This document shows, one piece after another, positions 44,847-56,295 of a DNA stretch of 64,000 bases (its first letter is position 1; the number at the start of each line of letters is the position of its first letter). The stretch comes from Histoplasma ohiense (taxonomy: Eukaryota; Ascomycota; Eurotiomycetes; Onygenales; Ajellomycetaceae): assembly GCA_017607445.1 (NCBI GenBank), contig JAEVHH010000005.1:2609001-2673000 (forward strand), given 5' to 3'. The translations under genes and the position numbers were made by a program. Below the pieces are notes generated by a model. That model did no database searches, was not told the origin of the DNA, and saw nothing but the letters and a program-made list of their open reading frames with translations.

Positions 44847-47437
44847 ATGGATAACTCTGCCATCACATCTCAATCAAACCCCACGCCATTGGTGTGCTCT
44901 GTTACTCCTATTATTGTTGGCTCGCCCCCGAGTCCTGCGAACGTCATTGAGTTGTCGTCGCCGTCAACCCCTCCAACACCTTTGACGTTTCTGGCGAGTT
45001 TGTCAAAAACACCATCTCGCAAGACAACAAATCCTGACACAAATGGAGAAAACACAATTTGCCATGGAGTCCGGCAAGTTAGACGTGTGCCAAGGAATAA
45101 TCCTGGGAGGGAGAAGAAATCTATAACCGGACCATCAAAGGAACATAAACAAAGAACAAGGAGTCCTAAAACCACTACGCGAAGAGAAATCAAAATCGTG
45201 GAAGGGGATAGCCTCATCGTTGGCCACGACAAACGAGAGAAGAAAGGAGCGACAACGAAACGCATGAAAAAACGAGATGGCGTAGCAGATAAAAAATTGT
45301 ATGCACGGGTTTCGAAAGTAAAGTCTTCTGAGAACCTTGATCTAGACGCGAATATTCCGTCGTCGAAAGTCTGCAACAATACATTGCCATTGGTCGGAGA
45401 TGACATGGACAATGAATCGAGCGAATTACAACTTGAACAGGCTATCAAAAGACGGCATGATTGGACTCCTGCGAGAGAGGTAACAACACCAGTGGTAGAT
45501 GTGGCTGAGCTTCACTCGTCGCCGTGCGGTAAGGTTGTGACTAGGATGCACGGCGTGGGGACTCTGCTTTCTGATTACGGATTCAGCGGAGTAGTGGAAA
45601 CATCGCTGGGGACTAAATCAGAGAGCTTCCGTAATGCTCCCACGACTAAACGTCCGATGGAGGTACTTCGCCAGTTTCTTGCTATCTTGCCTTAGATTGT
45701 TGGCTAACTGTATTCCAGCTCCAAAAATTTTCTACCGTTCCAGCAATCCCAACTCCGACCGAATCCTCTACAACTGAAGACGTTCAGGGTTCCTCCTCAA
45801 AACAGCAAAGAGTGAAGGCCAAGAAACCACAGAAGGGAAAACTAACGACAATCACGTCGCACGCCACTGCCAAATACTGTGTGGCTGATCAGACAGTCGA
45901 TTTAGATTATATCCAAAATGTGGCGCCAAAAAGTCCCAGAAGAAAGAACATATCGAATCGACCATCTGGAATGAAACATTCAAATTCAGGTAGGGGGAAT
46001 TCAAGTACCTTGAAGAACGACAATGGCCGTCCGGTATTTAGGGTGGTTCCTCCACTTGAGGCTTTCAAATCTTTCGAAGGACAGGAGTTGTTATTTGGGA
46101 CTTCGAGTCAGTTAGAACGAGGATATCCGGAATATCAATGCGATGAAACACAAGACACCCAACACTCACGAAGTAACTCAGCAGCTGTTTCAGAGCTTGC
46201 AGTCCCCTACAGGATCTCTTCAGAAGGCAAGAATTTAGGTTCGAGTTTGTTTGGATTGTCCGGTTCGAAGAATCTTTGGTCAGCAAGTGCCAGAGATTTA
46301 ACGGGTGCCGTTTTCGAGGTAGATGAAATTGACTTTCAAGAGCCTTCAATGGGGCTTTCTGTTCTCGCAACCAAATCCAGGTGCCACCCTAGCAACAGGG
46401 GCCCACCAAGACGAAATTTGGTTGACGTTGACAACGTTCCTGACAAAAAATTGGTGGATATTGACACAACAGAAGGGGAGAACGGGAACCATTCCTCCGT
46501 AGCAGACAATATTGTGGATAGAGAAAATCTCAATTCCAAGATTTCAGCAAATACTTCAGAAACAAACCTTGAATGTGCTCCTCAGAACAAACCGGCATTT
46601 AGCAGGTTTACAACGTCAGAATTGGCGAAAAATGTTGCTGCGTATGGCTTCAAACCTATCAAGAGTAGGGATAATATGATCTCACTTCTTGAAAAGTGCT
46701 GGGAAACCCAATCTAAGACATCGATGCCGGAGTCAAAACCGAATCAAGGCACTGACGATGCCCAGAAAAATGGCTTTCGCAAAGAGAATCATTCAGACGT
46801 GAGGGTACGACCTTATTCAGCTACCCTCGCCAACAGGCGGCCGCCCAAAAAGCGGCAGGCGAAAGCTCTTTCTAAGTTTCAGGAACCGAATAATCTCTTA
46901 CCAATTGAAAATTCGACAACGACCGCATCAATGTTGCCGATAGAGCACGTTATATCCTCACACACGATCCTCATAAACGACGATCAACTAAGTGACTCCG
47001 TTGGGGAAACAGTTTCGTTGTTACCTTCTTTGGATCATAATGGGAACGGCACAACACTTCAAGAAAATATGCTTGAAATAAAATCTCCGGCAACTCCAAA
47101 TGCCAGACATTCTGGACAAGGTTCTAGCTCTGCATCCTTTTCCATCGAGCCGCCAAGCCTTGCTAGCCAGATCACCAAGGCCATTAAATCTCAACCCCGA
47201 ACTCGAGCGTTCAACGGATTAAAACAACCTACATGGTATGAGAAGATTCTCATGTATGACCCTATTCAGCTCGAAGACCTGGCTGCATGGCTCAACACTG
47301 ATGGGTTTGGCCGCATCGGCGAGGATCGAGAAGTTGGCCCAGGAGTTGTGAGGGAATGGTGCGAAAGTAAAGGGGTTTGTTGTGTTTGGAAAAAGCAGGT
47401 CAGCGGGAGATCGCATTGTCTGCCTATGGTATCTTGA
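44847..47437 (+). CDS. SLX4: Structure-specific endonuclease subunit SLX4
   Basis: Two exons, 44847-45662 and 45719-47437, encode 844 residues. The start MDNSAITSQSNP is the first ATG after an in-frame break. Exon 1 and most of exon 2 are Ser/Lys-rich and disordered, including the fungal SLX4 segment K-A-K-K-P-Q-K-G-K-L-T-T-I-T-S-H-A-T. A SAP-like motif is seen at about 562-600 (R-F-T-T-S-E-L-A-K-N-V-A-A-Y-G-F then I-K-S-R-D). The conserved C-terminal domain at about 755-840 (I-L-M-Y-D-P-I-Q-L-E-D-L-A-A-W-L-N then G-F-G-R-I-G) binds the SLX1 nuclease. SLX1-SLX4 cuts branched DNA such as flaps and Holliday junctions in the nucleus. Confidence 0.93.
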
Positions 47438-48489
47438 ATAATCCAGCACCTTAGCTATAACATCGTTGCATATATAGATAGATGGATAGATAAAATTTGA
47501 TAGTTGATAATGCGGGGTGCATAGCATTCTCTCTAATTTAGTAGTACATGAATCAAGTTGTTCATATGTGTGTTGTGAATACATGTCATGATCACCAAGC
47601 GTTGAATGTACATGTACGTTTTATATATTATTGTGGTCTCTTGAGTCTACGAACCCCCCAGGAAAAAAAAGTTAGTCCTGTAAAAGAAATCTTAAGATAT
47701 TCATACGAGCACATGACTCTCTCAAGTGCCTCATATATTCAATCTGTCATTGTGTATGTTGAACATATATTCAACAGTTCATTCCCACCTGTATCAACAT
47801 AGGTTGCAAAATATAGCGCTTCTCTCACTCATTTTCTGCACACAAGGGAGGCTGTGATTGTGCTGACCGATAGTTTGTATGAATGAACAATAATAGCAAA
47901 TATGACTTGCACCATTAGTTCTCACCTTGATCCTGAAACTTTTTGTTGTTCTCGTACGAACTATGCATTTGGGAAACACCCAAGCCATTTCAAAATAAGG
48001 ACATTGACCAATAAAATCCAAGAGAGGCAATAGCCAATCGTGGTCCAACCCAGGCCAACTCCAAAAAAAAAAAAAAAAAAGAAGAAAGAAGAAGAGAGAT
48101 AAAGGAAAGGACAGGAAAGGAAAGAAAAGGTGGAAAAAATTGAACAAGCGAAGTAAAAAGTGAAGTAGACCGACTTTAATCAATAAAAGCGTGGTAATCA
48201 TAGCTGGGAGAGTAACCTATATTTGCCAACGTTGGTGTCGAAACCGCCGTGAGCAGAGGAGCCAGAATCTAGAGGCAGAGGGAATTTGTGACGAGGTAAC
48301 AGAAGAATTAGGATCAAAATGCTCACCAGCGCTCCTGCTTTTTCGCCTAGATATACACAAACAGCTGGTGACATTCTCGGCCCCATCATCATGCATACAT
48401 ATACACTATCCTCCAACGCCCCAGCAACCGGGAAGAGAGGAAAGAATGGAGGTAAAAAAAAATTCCTTTCCAACGAAGGAGCAATTTCC
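47438..48489. other. Convergent 3' intergenic region
   Basis: This lies between the stops of SLX4 (+) and the Zn2Cys6 gene (-). It contains a GATA-rich stretch near 47475 and a poly-A tract at about 48062-48080. No gene was seen. Confidence 0.5.
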
Positions 48490-50469
48490 CTAAAACTCAG
48501 AGTCGCGGATGTCATCGAATTGTTTTTTGGTTCTCTGCGGTGGCAGGTCTCGCTCTGGATGTTCGTGTGTTGGCTGCCTTGGCATCTCTGGCTTTAACTG
48601 CAGGTCTTGTGGGTCAACAAAGATGCCATGCTCAGTTTGTTGTGTCCGTGGATCAACGTTTTGCTTCGTAGATCCTTCTCCCATGCCTTGGCTTGGGTGT
48701 GGAGACTGCCTGGCGGGGGGGTTTCTGCCTCTAGTGCGAGGCTGTTGGGGCTGTCGGGGTTGCTGCCGATTGCGTTGGCGAGGTTTTGTGAGTTCAGGGT
48801 CAAGAGCAAAGTCAAGGCTGTGCTGAGAAGGAAGTCCGGGAAAGTTTTGGCCCCTTGAAGAGCTGGAGGCTCCAGGTACAATGGATGACAATCCTGAAAA
48901 GAAAATTTTCATTAGCTATTTCCAATAGTCCCAGGAGGTTGATAATCATATTTGTCGGAAGGGTGAACCTACCTCCATACGCATCAGGATAACTACTATC
49001 TATATCAGAAAAAGGATTTTGCTGGTAGGCTTGCAGATTGCCTCCACTTGGGGCCATAGAATTATCCTGATTTCCACAAGTCAGTAATGGGATTGAGGAA
49101 CAATCTCCACGGGGAATAATGGAACTTACTGCTGGAACGTGCTGTGGTTGATTTTCATGTTGTGTTCCTGCTCCTGTTCCTGCAAGTTTCTGCGTATCTT
49201 TATTTTCCGTTTCTATTGCCTTGGCTATAACCGCCGCCTTCATTCTCAGATACTCCTTTTTAAATTTCCTTTGATACTTCAATCTTTCCTTTCGGGCCTT
49301 CATTCTGGCGTCGTCTTTCGCTTTCTCCTGTCTTCTCCATTCGTCAAGTAAGCTCTTGACCTCTGAATCCTGCCCACATTTCCGTTCCAACATATCACTA
49401 TGTTTTCGTAATTCCTCATTTTCTTTGCGCAGCTGCCCCAGCTCCTTTACTACATCTCCAAATCGACTTACGCGCCATCCGCGCAGAAATGACTCTCCAG
49501 TAGTAGGGTGAGTAAAGCAACACAGTTCGTTTGCTTGCCTGCACGATTTACATGCAATTCTATTGGCGCTGCATCTGATTTTTTTGATCTAGTTTGCCGA
49601 GGGTTAGCTATGGAAAAACAACAAAAAGGATTGAATCTGGGTGGAGGTTAGTTAGAGGGAATGTTAATAGATCAGATAAGCAATATTTACGACGCCCAAA
49701 GGCGGAGACATGGAATAAAAATATGTAAATCAGCCACGGAGTCGATGATACATACCTTGCACATGTTACACGCCTCTACTGATCTTGGGGCCTTTTTCTC
49801 GATTTCCGACTTCTTCTTGCTGGCTGCCTTCTTCTTGCTGCCTCCCTTCTCACCCCCTTCATCCCCTTCACCCCCCTCAACCCCCTCAGCCCCCGCAGCC
49901 TCCTTAGCCCCCCGGGCCTTCGCAAGCCCCCTCGCATGCTCGGTCCGCGCTTTCGCCCTCGCCAACTCCTCCTCCTTATCATTCAACTCCTGTCGCAACC
50001 TGTTCAGCTCGTCATCCGGTGGCAGTTCATCCTCCGTTAACACATCCCACTCCGTCAGCTCATCCCCCGACTGCTCATCTTCCGTCAGTTGACCCACCTC
50101 CTCCGGCTTCTCCCCCCTCCCCTTGTCGTTTGTCTTTTTCTTTGGAATAGCACGTAAATTTTTCATTTTGACGGACGTGTCTATACGTTGTCTGAGATTA
50201 AATGAATTCACCTTCTCATACATGTCTAATTTGACCCTCTTAGACTCGTAGGCATCCTCTGTCTCTGTGTCCGCCCCACTGAAGAGTCGCTTTTTGACTC
50301 TTTCGGGCGAAGGAGCAGCGTGTTGATGTTCTATAGCCGGCGCATCCTGCGCTAGCTCAGCGAAGAACCCGTCCTGTCCAAGGGCCATTGTTGGTGATTG
50401 GGAACCATTTTCTGACTCAAACAGACTCGCAAGTTCCCCGAGTCCCTTATCATTCTGGGAAGACGTCAT
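48490..50469 (-). CDS. Zn(II)2Cys6 binuclear-cluster protein, putative transcription factor
   Basis: Four exons, 50469-49756, 49588-49130, 49066-48973 and 48893-48490, encode 556 residues. The ATG at 50469 follows an in-frame GTG that should not be used. Residues 1-230 are acidic and disordered with a Gly/Glu-rich low-complexity run and a K-K-K-A-A-S-K-K-K patch. The zinc cluster C234-x2-C237-x6-C244-x6-C251-x2-C254-x6-C261 spans the first intron, with I-K-K-I-R before the third Cys as expected for the DNA-reading loop. A coiled coil at about 295-370 is rich in Lys/Arg/Glu. The C-terminus is Gln/Pro-rich. Zn2Cys6 factors are fungal DNA-binding regulators; no fungal_trans domain is seen, so the target and effector are unknown. 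Confidence 0.8.
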
Positions 50470-52277
50470 CACTCAAATAGACAGTGGATGGTGCAAGACA
50501 GGGGTGTACAGAGCTGTAAATCCCCTCCCAAAAATAGGAAGGAAAAAAAAAGCAGAGAAAAAAACAAAATAAAACTCGTTGGAAAATATTCAATCGAAAA
50601 AGGGGGTTACCCAACTGCGTTCGGACAGGTATTCCAGGATAGTTAAAATTCTAAAATAAACGAAAATGGGAGGTGGGAAATAACCCAGCATAGTCGAGGA
50701 CACTTTGAAGGAGATATATAATTTCCGTCGGGAGAATATTTCTGGTGAATAGATGATGGCTTTCATTTCGGGATTTTCCTGCTGTTAAATGCGATTGGAA
50801 AATCATGGCAAAAAATGTACAAAATATTCCATCAAAGCATTTTAGAGTTCTCTGGTTGAAAGGGGTTGAGATAAAAATGAGTCTGTTGGAGAAAGGAGAA
50901 GGCTGAGGCGCCTTTGACATATCTGCAATAGAAACGACTCGAGGTTAAGTTTCCCCAAAAAGCAGCAGAATTGAAATCGTGCAGGTATGGTTTTTTTTTT
51001 CTCAGGCCAAATTCTTTTGATATTCTTTGACAGCGCATGATGCGCATTGATTTTCACCAAGAGAGTTGGGCTTTTTCTTTGTCCAGCTGCACAATGGCAT
51101 TTTGTTTCAGGAGGAAAAACAATGTCATTTTGTTCTTTGCCTTGATGTTTTCCCTCATGCTCTCATGCTCTCTTGCTCTCACTTTTCTTTCTTTCTCTGG
51201 CGCGTCGCAACGTGAAAAGGAAAAGAACAATAAATGACTCTGCAATAACGCCCCAAGATAGTTGGGTATTTTCATTCAAATACGTTTGAGCTTCCTTTAA
51301 GCTTTTATCCTCACATTGAGGATCACAGTTCAAGGAGGTCATCCGCTTGAGAAACGCATTAATGAAAAAATGTAATCGGCAGAGCTAGGATGAAACTCTT
51401 TGCCCCCTCACAACAAAGTATACAAAAAAGCGCAAGGGAAAAAGATAATATAATGACTTTGGGATGGCGAGAAAGAAAAAAATCGAAAATTGGTAAGGGG
51501 GAAAAACGTATAGGAAGCAATGAAAGGTAAAAAGAGACATTAATCCAAAATATCGAAATAATTTCTTATTGTAGTGAGAGCAGCCCAGCCCCATAACTAC
51601 CAAGAAAATATGTTCTAGAACATGGGCACGCATATGAGTTAGTTTTGCTTTTCCAAAAAAGAAAGCCAAAAAAAAAAAAAAAAAAAAAAAAGGATTTGAG
51701 TTCTTGGCGACAGCTCACTAAAATCCAAGAAAGTAGGGAAGTTATCAACGAGCTTCTGTTGAAATCCGTCCTCCATAAAACGCCAAGAAAGCATGGTAGA
51801 AGAACTAAGCACCTGCATTCCAGCAGAAACCGTCGGTGAATTACCAACATCCTCGAAGAGCAACTCGGATGCGTGGAGACCAAATTAAATGATAAAGATG
51901 ATGGGGGAAAAAAAAAAGGAAAAACCAAAGACGGAACATGGTGGTGTGGATATCATGGCAGTCGTAAAGTAAAAATATCAAAAGGGAAGAGAAAAATCAC
52001 TAAATAAATCGGGAGAAAAAGCAGATTTGAATACAACGGTGCAAGTTGGGCAACGAATGTCAAACGCCAAAGTGATAGTTTCGCAGCTGTCTCTGAAAAC
52101 CCCGGATCGTAGATATATATGGGCAATTGGGAATAAATGTTGAAAACATCGTAATATCCGAAAAGGAAAACAGGATGATATAGAGGGAGTGTTGAAAAAG
52201 AAAGAAAAGCGGAAAGCAGATCTGATCGTCGTGAAAGGAGAGTTACATTTGATAGCAATGCACGTCATTTTACCCTG
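50470..52277. other. Intergenic region between two minus-strand genes
   Basis: This holds the promoter of the Zn2Cys6 gene and the 3' flank of the cyclic-nucleotide-binding gene. It is AT-rich and includes a 24-base A-run at 51668-51691. Frames of up to about 120 codons are low in complexity and not recognisable. Confidence 0.5.
51668..51691. repeat. Poly(A) tract
   Basis: Twenty-four consecutive A residues in intergenic DNA, likely variable in length. Confidence 0.9.
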
Positions 52278-55178
52278 TCATCGAACTAGTTTCCCATTCT
52301 GGCAAACTGTTTCATACCGTATCTTATCTCCATACTTCCTGTGCAAGCCATACTCTAGCCATGGAGTAAGGTTTTTGCACTGGCTAACATCAAAAACACG
52401 AAGTAAATTACATCCCTCGACGACGGATTCAACACCCATGCCGGTAACCCGAACGCATCCGCGGACGGAAAGCTCTTCCAGAAGCAGAAGATGCAATCCG
52501 ATAGAGCGCAGGGAAAGATCCGAAACCGCCAATCCACAGAATGATAAGTTTAGGTGCGTCAGTTGTGGGCAGCCTAGGGCTAACACCTCAGTGGCTGTAT
52601 CTGAAAGAGCACAGCAGAAGGACTATTGTATTGTTAGTTTACCAATGCTGAAATGATCTAGATGACCTATGCAACTGCGTTCGTAAGTGTAGCTTACCAA
52701 GTCAAGCTCCTGTAGTCCTTTCGCTGCGTTGGTTAGGTACACGATAGCATTATCGGTTAGGTAGGTGCAGTCCGCCAAGCAAAGTTTACGCAGTCGAACG
52801 AATTGCGCATTTCCCCAGAACTGAAAGCCTTTGTCAGTTATTGTCGTGCATCTTGTGAGATCAACCTCTTCAAGCCGTGGTGCTGCGTGGGATGCTATAT
52901 GGAGCATGGAATTATCTGTAATGTGCTTGCAATATGAGAGCGCTAATCGTTTAAGATAGGGGCATCCAACAACCGTTCCACTGGCCGGGGAAGTCTGCAA
53001 AGTAGTATTCTGGATGAGCCCTATTCCCATCCACCTAGCATTCTGGGAGGCTTTCCCTTTGACATAGTGCTGCCCGAATGGAGGGTTCGGCACCGTCCAT
53101 CCAATAAGCCTAGTTAAAAGCGTGTCGCTGACTTTCCGACAGTTACTCAAATCAATCTCTTGTAGATATTTCGCCTTACTGGCAATATCCAAAATGGCGG
53201 ACGCTGTTACATCCCATACACTTTTCATCTTTAATGATCTGAGATTTCCCCCGCAAGTATTTGCCAATGTCCTAAATCCCTCATCGGTGATATGAAAACA
53301 ACTATTCATGTCAATAACGCGAGGTCTATCGCCGACAAAGGGACATATGACATTTGAAAGTATGTCATCTGTAAGCTTCCGATTGTAGCGACTGAGATCC
53401 AGAAAATGAAGAAGTTGAGGTGAGTTGGTAAGGATATTAGCCCAATGACGTGAGATGACCCTGAGATGAAGGAGATGATGAAGTTCAAGATGCTGGAATA
53501 CAGCTACGAGGAGGCTATCGTTAAGACGGAATTTGCCTGATTCTTGATCATCATGGCGTGAGGCAGTTGACTGTTCGGGAGGAAGGGAAGAGCTGGGGAT
53601 GCTGAATGTTGCCAGTTTTGACGGAGACGCTGCACCGGACCGAGGTCTCACTGGAGACTGCTGTCGTTGATCTTGCGAAGGGGAAGTTCCATCAGGCATG
53701 ATTGGAGCAAGAGATCCACGTCGCGACTTAGATCGCACATTATCCAAGCCGACAATTAGGAAAGGGTCGGGATCAGAGGGTCCTAGGATAGGTCGATCCT
53801 CTATTCGTGTTTGTTTGTGCGGACTGTCGAGTTCTGTCTCGGTGAGCGTGAGAAGCGGCATTGACTGCCTCCTTACAGACCCATGGAAATTTTCGTTTAT
53901 TGCAAGTTCATCCATTGGAGGTACTGAATTAGAAGCAATATCCTCCATCTCGACGTCATCATCTGTTGCAGTGATCAATCGTTCCCTAGCTGTGTTTTCG
54001 ATTTGTTCCCGGATACCTGTAGGACATCGATCCCAAAATTCCGAAAGTATCTCCCCACTTATCATTAAACATTCAACGGACGTGACCGTGCGAACAGTAG
54101 CAGTTCTGCGGGGAGCTAGTGATAGGCTCACGACTTCCCCAAAATACTGTCCAGCCTTTAGTCGAGCTTTGACCTGGACTTCACGCTGACCCTCAGCATC
54201 CGTTCCTCGACGCGCTTCGCGCCCATCGGGGTGCTCATCTAGAACCTCCACTTCTCCTCGTACGATAAAATATATTTCACATCCCTGCGAACCCTGTCGT
54301 ATTATATCTGTGAAAGGCTGATATGTTCGTGGTTGGGCATTGAGAGCAAGAAAATGGAGAATATTGGACGGTAATCCGGCGAATAAAGGTAGCTCTTTCA
54401 ACAATAATCGAATGCTGACCAGTCCGTTGGCTAAGGCACTGGAAGTCGAATGCTCAGAGTAACTCGGGCTGGGAGACTTGCGTTTTTTACTCGTGCTACT
54501 CGAGCCGTCCTCGTCAAAACTACAACTCCTGGAAAAAGCATCGCGCCCTCTTTTCGTTGCTCGCTTATGGGTACCGAGAGCCTCAGTTTGCATTAGTGGC
54601 TCCTTTTTCTTCTTTTCCAAAATTAATAACCTCTCCTCAGCTTCCTCTCTGATCGCCTGCTCTACTTCCGGAAACCCGGGAAGAATCTTTTTGAAATCCT
54701 CCTTTGTTAACACGACAAGCAAACATCGGGTGCGGGCAATTATTGTGGCAGTTCGGGGCCTGTCCATTAGTACCCCTATTTCCCCAAAGAAGGCACCAGG
54801 CTTCAGCTCCGCATACACACTTTCGCCATCTCGAGATGTGACTGCAACTGCCCCACGAACTAGCCAATACATTGCTTTTGCCTCGTCGCCTTCTGTTAGA
54901 ATGTAATCGTTCATGGAGTTGAGTTGCGGACGAAGGTGTAGTTCAACTTCGGCAAGGAATGATTCCGGTGTCGATTGAAATAGAGGAAAGGAACGTATTC
55001 GGTCGACTAAATCGAGCGGCATACCTTGTATTTGCGACGAGGCCAGGGGAGACGGGCGTACTGGCCGAGAAGGGTTTGTTTCTGACTCGAAAGTGCGTAT
55101 GAGGGACATCGGATCGGAGCCCCTCGCGACGGACTTGCTGACAACAGCAGCCCCGCTCCCTCTGCTGTGTCTTCTCAT
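52278..55178 (-). CDS. Double cyclic-nucleotide-binding, F-box and leucine-rich-repeat protein
   Basis: Two exons, 55178-52698 and 52622-52278, encode 941 residues; the upstream of two possible acceptors restores L-D-L-S-F-C-C-A-L-S-D-T-A-T-E. Two cNMP-binding domains lie at about 62-185 and 262-400. Both keep a phosphate-binding cassette: F-F-G-E-I-G-V-L-M-D-R-P-R-T-A-T-I (residues 130-146) and Y-F-G-E-V-V-S-L-S-L-A-P-R-R-T-A-T-V. Between them is a basic Ser-rich linker. An F-box-like helix pair (N-D-S-L-L-V-A-V-F-Q-H-L-E) and about ten LRRs of the RNI/AMN1 type follow. F-box/LRR proteins select SCF ubiquitin-ligase substrates; a link to cAMP or cGMP sensing here is inference. Transcription should start in the GC-richer DNA after 55178. 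Confidence 0.88.
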
Positions 55179-56295
55179 TGTTTCTGGTACTTCTGGGCCC
55201 GACTGAGATCTTGGATCCGGGTTGGCTATGCCAGAGGAAAAGACATTATGATAGTTCCTCTATCTTTCGCAAGGATGCGGCGGCAGGTTTTTTTCTCTAT
55301 TTTCCTTTTCCTTAAAAATTTCCCCGTTGTCGGTCTTTTGGATCGTATCAATAAATGAAGAACGACAACATAATGCGCGAATTAACCAATATTAAAATAA
55401 ATATTAATCCTGCACAATGGACAATAGTAATTAGTACTGAACATAGCTTGAGGGGAGAAAAGGAAAGAAAAGGGTCACAAGAGAGGCATGGGGAGTGAGG
55501 AAAGTGGCCCAAGAGCTTCGCCAACAGCATTTGAGCTTCGCTGGTAGTCCACGAGGTGCCTACCTCGACGTATCTCCCTCTCTATATATATTTATCTAAC
55601 CCAGTCGCAGATTCGCCTGAAGCTTTGAAGGTGCAATGGGTCGCGGCCAACGAAGCATTTAAGAACTTGAAACCGTGGAGCTTTTAGGAAAGAGGCGCGC
55701 CACCAAAACCAGCGTAAACTCCAAGAGTAATTCCGATATAATTAGCGGATGCGATATAGAGCAGAGATGAAACAAAGGAAGCGGTAGGGGTATTGAGAGT
55801 TGAAGTGGCCAGGAGGTTTGGATCCTGGGGAAGACCCCGGTGCCGAAGTGGCTTTCCGCCTTGTGCGAACGATGGGATTCCAGCAAAACGAGGGGTGGAG
55901 CCAAAGAGCTGTAGGCTTGGCATCCGTTTCGTGCAGAATTTATGTCCACCGGGAATAATGCACACGCACCCAAGCTCCCCCAGTGCTGCTGAGACTTGGT
56001 ATGGTGCGTGGTCCGTTCCTTAGGGCAACCAACGATATAGCGAGTAAGTGGCCTACGAAAGCTTGTACAGAACTAAGGTCTCATATCCAACAGACGTTGT
56101 AGTTTTTCAACTTGAGAGGACACACGAGTTGTTGCGGGAACCTTGAGCGTATTACCGAACTATTGTGAACTATGGTACTGGCATACCCATGACTCTATCT
56201 ATACCTCTAACCTCTCAGATACCTATCTAATCGGTGTATCCTTGCATCATAAAAAATCCACACTTATGCTAACTACCCACCAGGACCGAAGAAAT
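55179..56295. other. Upstream region of the cNMP/F-box gene and DUF6601-type gene 3' flank
   Basis: The first 450 bp are the probable promoter of the 52278-55178 gene. A GC-richer island at 55650-56020 holds the small candidate listed separately. The remainder is AT-rich. Confidence 0.45.
55684..55923 (-). CDS. Candidate small single-pass membrane protein, 79 residues
   Basis: I do not recognise this product. An ATG at 55923 opens M-P-S-L-Q-L-F-G-S-T-P-R-F-A-G, a Pro/Gly-rich basic middle (K-P-L-R-H-R-G-L-P-Q), and a C-terminal hydrophobic segment S-F-V-S-S-L-L-Y-I-A-S-A-N-Y-I-G ending G-G-A-P-L-S. The frame continues open upstream for about 33 codons without an ATG, so an earlier exon is possible. 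The island is GC-richer than its flanks. The Arg-containing N-terminus and single helix resemble small mitochondrial membrane proteins, which is only an impression. Confidence 0.4.
   Translation of the reverse strand: MPSLQLFGSTPRFAGIPSFAQGGKPLRHRGLPQDPNLLATSTLNTPTASFVSSLLYIASANYIGITLGVYAGFGGAPLS

Noticed and set aside
47794..48201. Leu/Phe-rich minus-strand frame of 135 codons
   Set aside because: The hydrophobic run is the complement of an A/G-rich simple sequence around 48062-48140.
52597..52622. Alternative acceptor CTTTCAG for the second exon of the cNMP/F-box gene
   Set aside because: It gives a frame with an early stop. The acceptor ending at 52623 keeps the LRR consensus.
53698..54906. 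Plus-strand frames of 140-160 codons inside the cNMP/F-box gene
   Set aside because: They lie antisense to clearly conserved cNMP-binding domains and have no family resemblance.
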